Counted from the first letter of the stretch, positions 33,023-41,554 are shown. The stretch is DNA of 64,000 bases from Saccharopolyspora soli (GCF_022678645.1 NZ_JALBWV010000010.1:62001-126000), one strand, 5' to 3'. Notes: generated by a model not told the origin, from the letters alone. A program made the numbers and translations.

Positions 33023-33595
33023 TTGTTCGCTCCGAGGGATCCCGACGAGTACCTGCTGGACACCGAGCGCCGGGTGATCCGCGTCCGGCGGCACTGGGCA
33101 TGCCTGGTGTGGGACCTCTTCGAGGCGGCGGGTCTGCTGGTGGGCTTGGTGATGGTGTCCTACCTGCTGCCCAGCGGCAGCGGGTGGGTCGTCCAGAACA
33201 TCCTCTGGTACGCCGGGTTGATCGTGCTGGTGCGCTTCACGTACCAGGTCTTGGACTGGTACGTGGAACGCGTCGTCGTCACGGACAAGCGGTTCCTGAT
33301 GACCTCGGGCATCTTCACCACCAACGTGGCGATGATGCCGATCACCAAGGTCACCGACCTGACCTTCGCGCGATCGCTGATGGGCCGGATCTTCGGCTAC
33401 GGCACGCTCGTGGTCGAGTCGGCCGGTCAGATCCAGGCGCTCAACCGCATCGAGTACGTGCCGAATCCGACCGAGGTCGAGGACGCGATCTCGGGGCTCG
33501 TCTTCGGCGACAAGAAGGGCCAGCAGCAGGACCGGTTCTCGATGCTCAAGGCGCGCCGCGCCGCGGTGGGCAAGAGGAAGGCCGCCAAGCTCTGA
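33023..33595 (+). CDS. Bacterial PH-domain (bPH2) membrane protein
   Basis: A 190-residue protein with two N-terminal membrane helices (DLFEAAGLLVGLVMVSYLLP and NILWYAGLIVLVRFTY) followed by a bacterial pleckstrin-homology-like domain (VVVTDKRFLMTSGIFTTNVA, then MMPITKVTDLTF) and a basic tail. A TTG at 33023 with GGGAGG upstream is the most likely start. Proteins with this architecture are membrane anchors of unknown role. Tandem with the preceding small membrane protein. Confidence 0.82.
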   Translation: MFAPRDPDEYLLDTERRVIRVRRHWACLVWDLFEAAGLLVGLVMVSYLLPSGSGWVVQNILWYAGLIVLVRFTYQVLDWYVERVVVTDKRFLMTSGIFTTNVAMMPITKVTDLTFARSLMGRIFGYGTLVVESAGQIQALNRIEYVPNPTEVEDAISGLVFGDKKGQQQDRFSMLKARRAAVGKRKAAKL

Positions 33596-33697
33596 TCACG
33601 GACCGTCACGGCGGCGCGGGCCGCGTGGCGCACTCCGTGGATCCATGGCTGGGTGCAGGTGCGGATCGGCTCCCGACCATCGGCCACACTGGTGGGT

Positions 33698-34570
33698 GTG
33701 CGAATCGACCTGCACACGCATTCCACCGAGTCCGACGGGACCGATACGCCTGCTGAGCTGGTAGCGACCGCGATCGATGCCGGGTTGGACGTGATCGCGC
33801 TGACCGATCACGACACCACGGCGGGTTGGGCAGCGGCTGAGCGGGCCGTGCGCGATCGGGCCGGGTCCGGCCGGTTCCAGGTGGTACCGGGCGCGGAGCT
33901 GTCCTGTTCGTGCCCGGACGGCAGCGGGCGGAAGATCACCGTGCACCTGCTGGCCTACCTCTTCGACCCGAACGCTCCGGCGCTCGCGCGGGAGCAGTCG
34001 CGACTGCGCGCGGAGCGCCGGGAGCGGCTGTACGAGATGGCACGGCACATGGCCGGGGACGGGTTTCCCGTCGACCCGGACGCGATCATGGCGGGGTTGC
34101 CGCCCGACTCGCCCGGCGGCCGTCCGCACTTGGCCCGCGCTCTCGTCAACGCCGGAACGGTGGCCAGCGTCGACGAGGCGTTCGCCAAGTACCTCGGCGG
34201 CCGCGGTCGGTACTACCTGCCGCGCACCGACACCCCGGTGCACCGCGCTATCGAGATGATCGCCGAGGCCGGTGGGGTGACCGTGCTGGCGCACCCGTTC
34301 GCGACCGCGCGTGGTCCGGTGGTGACCGCTGATGTCATCGCCGACCTGACCGGGCGCGGGCTGTCCGGAATCGAGATCGACCATCCTGATCACGACCCCG
34401 AGACGCGGGCTCGGCTGCGCGGGCTGGCCGTCGAGTTGGATCTGATCACCACCGGCAGCAGCGACTACCACGGCACCAACAAGACGATCCGGATCGGCCA
34501 GGAGACCACCCCGCCCGACTCGCTGGACCGCCTGATCGAGCGAAGCAGCGGTAGCGCGGTCATCGGCTGA
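33698..34570 (+). CDS. PHP-domain phosphoesterase
   Basis: A 290-residue metal-dependent phosphoesterase. The PHP motifs are RIDLHTHSTESDGTDTP, then VIALTDHDTTAGW, GAELSC, GVTVLAHPFA and the final TTGSSDYHG, giving the His and Asp residues of the trinuclear metal site. Stand-alone PHP proteins of this type include 5'-3' exonucleases and AMP phosphatases. GTG at 33698 is chosen since a CACACT hexamer lies seven bases upstream and the frame before it is not PHP-like. It precedes a RecB-like nuclease gene by 48 bp, which may point to a joint nucleic-acid role. Confidence 0.87.
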   Translation: MRIDLHTHSTESDGTDTPAELVATAIDAGLDVIALTDHDTTAGWAAAERAVRDRAGSGRFQVVPGAELSCSCPDGSGRKITVHLLAYLFDPNAPALAREQSRLRAERRERLYEMARHMAGDGFPVDPDAIMAGLPPDSPGGRPHLARALVNAGTVASVDEAFAKYLGGRGRYYLPRTDTPVHRAIEMIAEAGGVTVLAHPFATARGPVVTADVIADLTGRGLSGIEIDHPDHDPETRARLRGLAVELDLITTGSSDYHGTNKTIRIGQETTPPDSLDRLIERSSGSAVIG

Positions 34571-34583
34571 ACGGGGCACGTCG

Positions 34584-34611
34584 TTGGAGTAGCGGGAAAA
34601 CTGCGTACTGT
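34584..34611 (+). promoter_or_regulatory. Promoter of the RecB-like nuclease gene, leaderless
   Basis: TTGGAG (34584-34589) and TACTGT (34606-34611) are spaced by 16 bp; the GTG start at 34619 follows seven bases later, with no ribosome binding site. Confidence 0.55.
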
Positions 34612-34618
34612 GGGGATC

Positions 34619-35452
34619 GTGCAGGGGCAGCTCGGTCTCGAAGGAATTCCCAGCAAGCTGGTGCGGGTTACACCGGCCAGGCTTGCGACTTGGGCGCAGT
34701 GCCCCCGGAAGTACCGCATGACCTACCTGGACCGGCCGACGCCGACGCGCGCCGGAGCTTGGGCGAACGCCACGTTGGGCGCGGTGGTGCACAACGCGTT
34801 GCGCGCGTACTTCGAGTTGCGGGCTGATCAGCGCACCCCGCAGCGGGCCGCCGCCTTGGTTCGCGAGCACTGGAAGGCCGACGGTTTCGCGTCCTCGGCC
34901 CAGGCCGGGGAATACCGACGCCGCGCCCAGGAGTGGGTCAGTTCCTACGTCGAGCAGTTGGCGCCCGACGTGGCGCCGTTGGCCGTCGAGCGCTGGGTGT
35001 CCGCGCCGCTGGGGTCGATCATCGCCGAGGGGCGCGTGGACCGGATCGACGAGCGGCACGGCGAACTGGTCGTGGTGGATTACAAGACCGGCAGGCACGG
35101 GTTGCGCGTCGACGACGCTCGGCGGTCGTTGGCGCTCGGGCTGTACGCGTTGGCAGTGCGCAGGAATCTCCATCGGCCGTGTCAGCGGGTCGAGCTGCAC
35201 CACCTGCCGACCGGGACGGTCGCGAGCTGGGAGCACAGCGCGGAATCGTTGGCCGAGCTGCAGGATCGCGCCGAGCAGCTCGCGGGGGAACTGCAAGCGG
35301 CGACGGACGCGTTCGACGACGGGGCCGATGAGCAGGCGCTGTTCCCGGTGCGGACCGGGCCGCACTGCTCGTGGTGCGACTTCCGTGCGCACTGCCCGGA
35401 GGGCCAGCAAGCAGCGCCGAACCTGCCCCCCTGGGCCTTGCTGGGGGATTGA
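34619..35452 (+). CDS. RecB-family PD-(D/E)XK nuclease with iron-sulfur cysteines
   Basis: A 277-residue stand-alone nuclease. The catalytic motif reads GRVDRID...GELVVVDYKTGRHG (Asp near 154, Lys near 156). Four cysteines that match the AddB/Cas4-type [4Fe-4S] pattern are present: one in TWAQCPRKYRM (about 28) and three in HCSWCDFRAHC near the end (about 250-259). It is similar to RecB-like exonuclease proteins of actinobacteria. GTG at 34619 is placed by the leaderless promoter. It is separate from the AdnAB complex encoded 16 kb downstream, which has its own nuclease domains. No Cas genes or repeats are nearby. Confidence 0.88.
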   Translation: MQGQLGLEGIPSKLVRVTPARLATWAQCPRKYRMTYLDRPTPTRAGAWANATLGAVVHNALRAYFELRADQRTPQRAAALVREHWKADGFASSAQAGEYRRRAQEWVSSYVEQLAPDVAPLAVERWVSAPLGSIIAEGRVDRIDERHGELVVVDYKTGRHGLRVDDARRSLALGLYALAVRRNLHRPCQRVELHHLPTGTVASWEHSAESLAELQDRAEQLAGELQAATDAFDDGADEQALFPVRTGPHCSWCDFRAHCPEGQQAAPNLPPWALLGD

Positions 35453-35478
35453 CGAGCATGCGACCGGAGGACGGGCCG

Positions 35479-35874
35479 ATGCGCACACCTGCTTCGCAAC
35501 GACCGCGGCCACCCAGGACGAGGCAGCCGCCGGAGTCCGGCGATCTCCCGCCGCGACGGTCGCGCGGTCGGCACGCGCTCAGCACGAGGAAACCGGCCAC
35601 CCGCGCGGGATCGGCGCTGCGGAACCTCACCGGAGCCTTGGCGGCAGGTTCGGTGCTGCTCAGCATCGCACTCGTGGTGATCCAGTTCTGGGCGACGAAC
35701 CAGGGCCAGGAAGGGCCCGGTCTACCTGCGGTGATCGCCCAACTGGTGGCCGCAGTCGTGGCCTTGGCGCTGCAGGCGACGGCGGACCGCCACCGCGACG
35801 TGCCAGGCGGCTTCGCGACCTGCGGCGTGCTCGTGATCGTGGTGGGCTCGCTCTGGTTCTGGTGGTGGCTCTGA
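35479..35874 (+). CDS. Hypothetical membrane protein (131 aa)
   Basis: Not recognised. An N-terminal proline- and arginine-rich region is followed by three hydrophobic stretches (NLTGALAAGSVLLSIALVVI; AVIAQLVAAVVALALQ; CGVLVIVVGSLWFWWW). ATG at 35479 has GGAGGA eight bases upstream; an earlier ATG at 35458 is possible. It follows the RecB-like gene by 26 bp and may be in the same operon. Repeat copy D starts directly after its stop. Confidence 0.7.
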   Translation: MRTPASQRPRPPRTRQPPESGDLPPRRSRGRHALSTRKPATRAGSALRNLTGALAAGSVLLSIALVVIQFWATNQGQEGPGLPAVIAQLVAAVVALALQATADRHRDVPGGFATCGVLVIVVGSLWFWWWL

Positions 35875-35929
35875 AAGTCTTTTCTCGTGGTCGTTCCGCG
35901 TGGCGGTGCGGCTAGCGGACGACAGGCGT
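35875..35929 (+). repeat. Dispersed 3'-UTR repeat, copy D (internally deleted)
   Basis: Begins at the base after the stop codon of the membrane protein gene. CGTGGTCGTTCCGCGTGGCG and GTGCGGCTAGCGGA match the left part of copies A and B; the element then jumps to GACAGGC, the terminal bases of the right end. The middle with the two hairpins is missing. Confidence 0.6.
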
Positions 35930-35955
35930 GAGAACTGGCGACGTGCCGGTGCTCG

Positions 35956-37158
35956 TCAGTGCAGGGCGACCAGGGTGTCGCCGCGTTGTTCCAGGATGAC
36001 CGGGCCGACCGCGTTGAGCTGCACCGGGCCTGGGGAGCCCGCCCGGTCCACCGGGATCACCCGCTCGCGGTCGCCGGTCGCCGGGTCGAGCACCGCGAGG
36101 CCGTCCCGCACCGGTACCAGCATCTTCCCGGCGAAACCGACGCCGGGGCCGAGCGTGTCCGGGAAGGTCCACAGTGGAGTGAGCGTGGCCGGGTCCAGGG
36201 CGACCGTGTCGGTGCCGGTGTGCCAGTAGATCCGGCGCCCCGTCGCGGTCGACTCGATCTGCACGTTCGCCCGGAGGTCGGGCGTGCCAACACGTACCGG
36301 GAAGTGCGCCACCTCAGCGCCCGAGTTGTCGAAGACGACGACTTCGGACCGGTCCCGCAGGACCACCGCGACGCGTTCCTCGGTGACCGCGACGACCCCG
36401 GCCGCCGCGCTGCCGAGACCGACGCTGAAGATCTCCTCGGGCTTCTCGTCGTCCTCGGGGTGGGTGTTCAGGACGGTGATCCGGCCCTGTTCTTGCGGGC
36501 AGTTCTCGACCACCCCGGCCCGCTCGTCGCCCACCGCTATCGATGAGTAGGTGCACTCCGGGCGCTTCATGTTGTTGTTCGGGTTCTTCACCGCGGGCGG
36601 CATGCCGAACTGCTGGGTGCGCACCAGATCCGAACGCCAGGACTCGAAGGACCGCTGACCGGTGGCCGTCACGTAGGTGCCGTCGGTCAGCAGTTGGGTG
36701 CCGAACTCGGCGTCGGAATTGCGCAGCGGTCCGCGCACCCCGGTCGGGCCGCGCAGCGAGGTGACTTCGCTGCAATTCAGCGACTTGCGGTAGACGGCGA
36801 GGGCGCGGTCCCACTCCGCGCCCACCGTGCACAGCGGAATGTCGCGGGAGTAGCGCCAGGCGACCCGGCCGGTGATCGGGTCGTGGCCGAGCACCTCGTT
36901 GCCGGAACCGGTGATCACCGCAGGACCGGCCACCACTGGTACCGGCGTGGCCGGGCTGGTCGCGCGCCACGCCTCGGTCAACGCGGCCGGAATGCCGGTG
37001 GCCGCTGGAGGTTCGGCCACCGGCTCGGCCGCCGTTTCGGACACCGTGGCCCGCGCATCGCTGTTGAACCAGATCACGGCAGCACCGACGACCACGGCCA
37101 CCAGGATGAGCGCCACCACGGCGAGGTCGGCTTTCGTGCGCCGTTCCGGCCGGACCAC
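35956..37158 (-). CDS. Membrane-anchored PQQ-like beta-propeller protein (Rv3212-like)
   Basis: A 400-residue protein with an N-terminal membrane anchor (LAVVALILVAVVVGAAVIWF) and an extracellular propeller whose blades show WRYSRD-, DPATG-type repeats (GHDPITGRVAWRYSR; LDPATLTPLWTFP; LDPATGDRERVI). Several cysteines may form disulfides. GTG at 37158 has GAGGAG five bases upstream. In M. tuberculosis the homologue Rv3212 lies next to rhlE, as here. It is probably a structural or binding protein of the envelope; there is no evidence for real PQQ binding. Confidence 0.82.
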   Translation of the reverse strand: MVRPERRTKADLAVVALILVAVVVGAAVIWFNSDARATVSETAAEPVAEPPAATGIPAALTEAWRATSPATPVPVVAGPAVITGSGNEVLGHDPITGRVAWRYSRDIPLCTVGAEWDRALAVYRKSLNCSEVTSLRGPTGVRGPLRNSDAEFGTQLLTDGTYVTATGQRSFESWRSDLVRTQQFGMPPAVKNPNNNMKRPECTYSSIAVGDERAGVVENCPQEQGRITVLNTHPEDDEKPEEIFSVGLGSAAAGVVAVTEERVAVVLRDRSEVVVFDNSGAEVAHFPVRVGTPDLRANVQIESTATGRRIYWHTGTDTVALDPATLTPLWTFPDTLGPGVGFAGKMLVPVRDGLAVLDPATGDRERVIPVDRAGSPGPVQLNAVGPVILEQRGDTLVALH

Positions 37159-37263
37159 AGAAACTCCTCGATCGGCGAGCTGTCCCAAGACGAGCTTAGA
37201 GCGGTGTGCGTGCGAAGCCGGGGTGGGAACCCGGTTGCTCACGCACCGCCGCCGCCTCCGGAG

Positions 37264-38967
37264 CTACGCGGCGCCGCCTTCGGCGTTGCCGCTGCGCGCC
37301 GCGTCACCGGCTTCGCCGGACGGCTCGCCCGAGCGCCGCCTGCGTCGGCGTCGGCGCGGTCGCTCGCCCGCGTCCGCTTCCCCGCCTGCGGCGGGCGCGT
37401 CCGTGGGCTGCGCGCTGGTCTCGGCGCCTCCGCGCGTGCGGCGGCGCTGCCGTCTACCCGAGGGCCGGGTCTCGGCGTCGCTGTCCTGGCGCGCGCCGGT
37501 CTCGGTGTCGCCGGTGCGCTGGTCCGCTCCGCCGCGCGTGCGGCGCCGGTTGCGCCGTGGCCGCTTGGTATCGCCTTGCACCTCGGGCTCGGCGTCCAGC
37601 CCGGCGCGGGTGCGCTTGGCCAGCGGCAGCCGCCCGGTCACGTCGGCCGGGATGTCGAGGTCGCTGAACAGGTGCGGCGAGGTGGAGTAGGTCTCGACGG
37701 GTTCGGGCTTGCCCAGGCCGAGGGTGTCGCTGATCAGCTTCCAGCGGGGCTCATCGTCCCAGTCGACCAGGGTGATCGCGACGCCTTCGCGGCCTGCTCG
37801 CCCGGTGCGGCCGATGCGGTGCACGTAGGTCTTCTCGTCGTCCGGGCACTGCAGGTTGATCACGTGCGTCACACCGGCGACGTCGATGCCGCGGGCCGCC
37901 ACGTCGGTGGCCACCAGGATGTCGACCTTGCTGGAGCGGAACGCCCGCAGCGCCTTCTCGCGCGCACCTTGCCCGAGGTCGCCGTGCACCGCACCAGCCG
38001 CGAAACCGCGTTCGGTGAGTTCGTCGGCGAGCTTCTGCGCGGTCCGCTTGGTCCGGCTGAAGATCATCGCCAGGCCGCGATCGGTGGCTTGCAGCGCCTT
38101 CGCGATCAGCTCGGTCTTGTCCATGGCGTGCGCCCGGTAGATGAACTGCCGGGTGCGTTCGTGCACCGCGCTCTCGTCCGCCTGCTCGGCCCGGATGTGC
38201 GTGGGCTGCGTCATGAACGTGCGGGCCAGGGTCAGGATCGGGCCCGGCATGGTGGCCGAGAACAGCATCGTCTGCCGCTGTTCGGGGACCATGTGCAGGA
38301 TGCGCTCGATGTCCGGCAGGAAGCCGAGGTCGAGCATCTCGTCTGCCTCGTCGAGCACCAGTCCGCGGACCTTGCCGAGCACCAGGTGGCGCTGTTCGGC
38401 GAGGTCGAGGAGTCGGCCCGGAGTGCCGATGACCACGTCGACGCCCTTGCGCAGCGCGGAGATCTGCTCCTCGTAGGGGCGGCCGCCGTAGACCGCGACG
38501 GTGCGCACGCCCAGGTACTTGCCCGCGTCGGTGAGATCGCGGGTGACCTGCAGGCACAGCTCGCGGGTCGGCACCACGACCAGCGCCTGCGGGGTGCCGT
38601 CGCCGGGCAGGCTCAGGCGGTGCAGCAGCGGGGCGCCGAAGCCGAGGGTCTTGCCGGTGCCGGTGCGCGCTTGACCGATCAGGTCCTCGCCGCGCATCGC
38701 CAGCGGCAGGGTCAGTTCCTGGATGGCGAAGGTGTGCTCGATCCCGGCGTCGCGCAGCGCGCGGACGATCTCCGGGTGTACGTCCAGTTCGGCGAACGTC
38801 GGTGCGTCCGGACTGGTCGTGGTGCCTGCTTGCAGCGGTGCGCTGGTGTCGATGTCGGGAGCGCCGGACTCGCGGTGCTCCAGTTGTCGATCGTCCACTG
38901 TGTCGGGGGTGCCGCCCCCGGTCTGATCTTCGAGGCCGCCGGGGGCCTGGCTGTTGGTGAACGTCAG
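37264..38967 (-). CDS. rhlE: DEAD-box RNA helicase RhlE-like
   Basis: A 567-residue helicase. The Q motif, Walker A (ARTGTGKT), DEAD (VLDEADEMLDLGF), SAT (FSATMPG) and HRIGRTGRAGR motifs are all present, followed by an arginine-rich tail with repeated RRRRRR and RTRGG blocks that should bind RNA. The start is uncertain. The family should begin near LTFTNSQAPGG, but no ATG, GTG or TTG lies there. A CTG at 38967 (or ATT at 38970) follows GAGAGG at a good distance, so a rare start codon is likely; a GTG in DTVDD is a weaker choice. Same location as Rv3211. Confidence 0.9.
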   Translation of the reverse strand: MTFTNSQAPGGLEDQTGGGTPDTVDDRQLEHRESGAPDIDTSAPLQAGTTTSPDAPTFAELDVHPEIVRALRDAGIEHTFAIQELTLPLAMRGEDLIGQARTGTGKTLGFGAPLLHRLSLPGDGTPQALVVVPTRELCLQVTRDLTDAGKYLGVRTVAVYGGRPYEEQISALRKGVDVVIGTPGRLLDLAEQRHLVLGKVRGLVLDEADEMLDLGFLPDIERILHMVPEQRQTMLFSATMPGPILTLARTFMTQPTHIRAEQADESAVHERTRQFIYRAHAMDKTELIAKALQATDRGLAMIFSRTKRTAQKLADELTERGFAAGAVHGDLGQGAREKALRAFRSSKVDILVATDVAARGIDVAGVTHVINLQCPDDEKTYVHRIGRTGRAGREGVAITLVDWDDEPRWKLISDTLGLGKPEPVETYSTSPHLFSDLDIPADVTGRLPLAKRTRAGLDAEPEVQGDTKRPRRNRRRTRGGADQRTGDTETGARQDSDAETRPSGRRQRRRTRGGAETSAQPTDAPAAGGEADAGERPRRRRRRRRSGEPSGEAGDAARSGNAEGGAA

Positions 38968-39388
38968 AATGATCGCCTCTCTCGGTACCTGCGCGCATGC
39001 GCCCCGCAATGGGCCGATCCGTGGTGACGTCCTCCCGGCACGGCGGCCGCTTGTCATTCCCAGCCGCTCGCAGTGCTCGTGGTCATCGACCTGGTAGTGC
39101 GCGCCTTTTTCGCTCAGCGGTGCGTCCGCTGTTGGTTCGTTCCTCTCGGCGTCGCGTCGCGCCAAGGCCGACAAGCGATTCGCTCAGGCCGCGTTCGCGG
39201 GGCCGTCCCGCTCGGGCGCGAGTCGCCCGTGTCGTGACGTTCGTGGAGCCAGCCCCACGGTCTACGACCGGTTCTCCGACCGCGCCGCCGGACGCCGATG
39301 CTCCTCCGAGACCCGAGGATACCTGTTCGCCGACGGTTCTCGCCGTGGTGCGTGTAACTCGGGCGTGCCGCCGGTTACGCTCGCAGCC
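38968..39388. other. Divergent region between rhlE and the ferritin-like gene
   Basis: These 421 bp separate rhlE (left) and the ferritin-like gene (right). The right gene has a leaderless promoter (TACGCT, 39376-39381). On the left the rhlE message would have a leader of unknown length; an in-frame open region to 39174 has no similarity to helicases. No RNA gene or repeat is seen. Confidence 0.4.
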
Positions 39389-40075
39389 ATGAATGAGGCT
39401 GACCAGAGCGCGACGTTGCCCGGAGAACGTGACGAGCGTTACGAGGAAGGCGTCGTAGATCTGCTCGCTGCGTTGGCCTACGGAGAGTTGTCGGCCTTCG
39501 ACCGCCTCGCCGAGGATTCCCGAACCGCACCTACGCTGACCGGCCGCGCGGCGCTGGCCCGCATGGCCGCCGCGGAGATCGGCCACTACCGGCTGCTCGA
39601 AGACCACTTGGCCGCTCGCGGCGTGGCGATCGACGAGGTGATGCAGCCCTTCGCCGCGCCCTTCGAAGCGTTCAACGCCTCGACGGCGCCGCATTCGTGG
39701 TTGGAGTCGCTGGTCAAGGCGTACGTCGGGGACGGGTTGGCGGCGGACTTCTACCGCGAGGTGGCCGAGTGGTTGGACCCCACCACGCGGCAGCTGGTGC
39801 TGAGCGTGCTGGCCGACACCGGCCACTCCGCGTTCGCCGAGCGCGAAGTGCAGGCCGCCTGCGAGTCGGACCGCAAGCTGCGCGACAAGCTGACGCTGTG
39901 GGGGCGGCGGCTGCTGGGCGAGGCCATCATGCAGGCCCAGCGGGTGGTCGCCGAGCGCGACGCGCTGGCGGAGCTGATCATCAAGGGCTCCGGGGACCTC
40001 ACCGGCATCGGCGCCATGTTCCGGCGCCTGCAGAACAACCACACCAAGCGGATGGCGCGGCTCGGCCTGGGCTAG
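39389..40075 (+). CDS. Ferritin-like protein (tRNA hydroxylase MiaE-like, Rv3210c-like)
   Basis: A 228-residue all-helical protein of the ferritin-like superfamily. Helices such as [20 protein letters not shown] carry the Glu-x-x-His type metal ligands, and [20 protein letters not shown] gives a further pair. MiaE-like hydroxylases use such a di-iron site on modified tRNA, but the actinobacterial group is uncharacterised. ATG at 39389 lies seven bases after TACGCT, with no ribosome binding site (leaderless). Neighbours rhlE and the DUF3107 gene are the same as in M. tuberculosis. Confidence 0.82.
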   Translation: MNEADQSATLPGERDERYEEGVVDLLAALAYGELSAFDRLAEDSRTAPTLTGRAALARMAAAEIGHYRLLEDHLAARGVAIDEVMQPFAAPFEAFNASTAPHSWLESLVKAYVGDGLAADFYREVAEWLDPTTRQLVLSVLADTGHSAFAEREVQAACESDRKLRDKLTLWGRRLLGEAIMQAQRVVAERDALAELIIKGSGDLTGIGAMFRRLQNNHTKRMARLGLG

Positions 40076-40205
40076 CGGTTTCGAAGCGGGCAGGCGAGCC
40101 GGATGTCCGCGCCATCTTCGCGACCACGGGACCCGTCGACACCGGCGGGACCTGGGATAGCCTTGCCCCATCCCAACGGATTCGAGTGCTCAACGGAGGT
40201 TCGGC

Positions 40206-40433
40206 GTGGAGGTCAAGATCGGCGTCGTGGACAGCCCGCGCGAGCTGACGGTCGCCAGCGGACAGTCCCCTGAAGAGGTCGAGTCGCTGGTCGCCGACGC
40301 GCTGAAGAACGCTGCAGGCGTGCTGGCCCTGACCGATGAGAAGGGGCGTCGCATCATCGTCCCGGCGACCAAGGTCGCCTACGTCGAAATCGGCCCGGCG
40401 GAAATGCCGCGCGTCGGTTTCGGCGTCAGCTGA
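40206..40433 (+). CDS. DUF3107 small protein (Rv3208A-like)
   Basis: A 75-residue protein, MEVKIGVVDSPRELTVASGQ onward, with an alternating strand-helix pattern and the conserved ending VAYVEIGPAEMPRVGFG. It matches the actinobacterial DUF3107 family (TB9.4 in M. tuberculosis), a short ATP/ubiquitin-fold-like protein of unknown role. GTG at 40206 has GGAGG upstream. Downstream lies a strong GGGCACC hairpin and the convergent DUF4873 gene. Confidence 0.88.
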   Translation: MEVKIGVVDSPRELTVASGQSPEEVESLVADALKNAAGVLALTDEKGRRIIVPATKVAYVEIGPAEMPRVGFGVS

Positions 40434-40449
40434 CCCGGTTTTCGTCGAG

Positions 40450-40496
40450 GTGAGGGGCACCCGTGACCAACTAACCGGGTCACGGGTGCCCCTCAC
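40450..40496. terminator. GGGCACC-type hairpin, copy 3
   Basis: GTGAGGGGCACCCGTGACC (40450-40468) pairs perfectly over 19 bp with GGTCACGGGTGCCCCTCAC (40478-40496). It fills most of the gap between the convergent DUF3107 and DUF4873 genes and is adjacent to the latter's stop codon. Confidence 0.78.
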
Positions 40497-40802
40497 TCAT
40501 GCCAGCTCGGTCGGGATCGGGAAGGGTGGGCGGCCGGTTCCGGTGATCCGGTAGCGGCCCCACGGATCCGGATCGGACAGCGTGCCGATCGCCTCGCCCG
40601 ACGGTGTGCGCAACACCACGTCTTTCTTGCAGTGGGCGGCGAACTCGTCGACGGACCGTTGCGCGGCCAGCCGTCCGTACCAGTGAAAACGCCCGTCGAT
40701 GGGCTGGAAGTGGCCGCGCAGCACCACTTCGACCGGGATCTCGCGGTCCGCGGCGCGGATCGTCGCCGGGCCACGGTAGTCGTCCTCGTCGTGGTCAGCC
40801 AT
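40497..40802 (-). CDS. DUF4873 domain protein
   Basis: A 101-residue protein with the DUF4873 pattern: GPATIRAADREIPVEVVLRG, HFQPIDGRFHWYGRLAA, and a C-terminal GTLSDPDPWGRYRITGTGRP. In other actinobacteria DUF4873 appears as a domain attached to or beside flavin-type monooxygenases, which suggests an accessory role to oxidative enzymes. ATG at 40802 overlaps the TetR stop by eight bases, so the two genes are translationally coupled. Next on the other side is the AurF-like oxygenase, divergent from the TetR gene. Confidence 0.8.
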   Translation of the reverse strand: MADHDEDDYRGPATIRAADREIPVEVVLRGHFQPIDGRFHWYGRLAAQRSVDEFAAHCKKDVVLRTPSGEAIGTLSDPDPWGRYRITGTGRPPFPIPTELA

Positions 40803-41547
40803 GATCGGTTTCCTCCTGGCCTTCGTCGGGCACCACGCGCAGGTCGGTGTCGATGTCCAGCGGTTCGTCCGGGTCGATCACCAGACCGGCCGAGCGCAGC
40901 ACGCCGTCGATGGCGAACCAGATGATCTGCGCCAGGTAGTCGGTGAGGTCGTTGCGGCTCATCGACTGGCGATCCAGCCACCAGTCGCCGCTGGCCTGCA
41001 CCATCCCGACCAGTCCGTGGCTCCACGCCTCGACGCCGCCGGAGTCCAGGCCCAGCGCGCGCAGGTACTCGCCGAGGATGCGCGACAGAGAGTTCGCGAT
41101 GACCGTCTTCTCCGCGGACACCGGATCGGAGCGCACCGGGCGGTCGGCGAAGGTGCGCTGCACGACGAACCGGTACAGCTCCGGGTACTGCTCGATGGTG
41201 CCGAGGTAGGCGTCCAGCAGGCGGCGAATCCGCTGGTTGGGGCTGCCGCTCTGGTCGAACTCCGGCCGCAGCCGTTGCATCAGCAGCTCGGTTCCCCACT
41301 CGCCGACCGCGACGTAGAGGTCGCTCTTGTCGCTGAAGTGCCGGTATAGCACGGGTTTGCTGACCCCGGCTTCGGCCGCGATGTCGTCCATGCCGACCTC
41401 GGCGCCGTGCTTGCCGATGGCGCGCACCGCGGCCTCGACGAACTCGACCCGGCGGGCCTTCCGGTGCTCGCGCCAGCGCTCCCGACGCGCATCACCGCGG
41501 GCTTCGCGCTGCGGAACCACCTTGACAGGGCGGGGGTTGTCGCTCAC
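40795..41547 (-). CDS. TetR-family regulator
   Basis: A 250-residue regulator with an N-terminal helix-turn-helix (HGAEVGMDDIAAEAGVSKPV, LYRHFSDKSDLY) after a basic extension, and a long C-terminal ligand domain. GTG at 41547 lies seven bases after TACCTT (leaderless); a 15-bp palindrome sits just upstream of that hexamer, giving a simple route to autorepression. It is divergent from the AurF-like gene and coupled to DUF4873. The ligand is probably the substrate or product of the neighbouring oxygenase; inference only. Confidence 0.88.
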   Translation of the reverse strand: MSDNPRPVKVVPQREARGDARRERWREHRKARRVEFVEAAVRAIGKHGAEVGMDDIAAEAGVSKPVLYRHFSDKSDLYVAVGEWGTELLMQRLRPEFDQSGSPNQRIRRLLDAYLGTIEQYPELYRFVVQRTFADRPVRSDPVSAEKTVIANSLSRILGEYLRALGLDSGGVEAWSHGLVGMVQASGDWWLDRQSMSRNDLTDYLAQIIWFAIDGVLRSAGLVIDPDEPLDIDTDLRVVPDEGQEETDHG

Positions 41548-41554
41548 GCTACCC

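Noticed and set aside
34619-35452. Cas4 and a CRISPR system
   Set aside because: The Fe-S nuclease resembles Cas4, but there are no direct-repeat arrays or other cas genes anywhere in the window.
36694-39027. A 777-codon open frame on the plus strand
   Set aside because: It runs antisense through the PQQ-propeller and rhlE genes, both of which have clear motifs; no recognisable domain appears in the plus-strand product.
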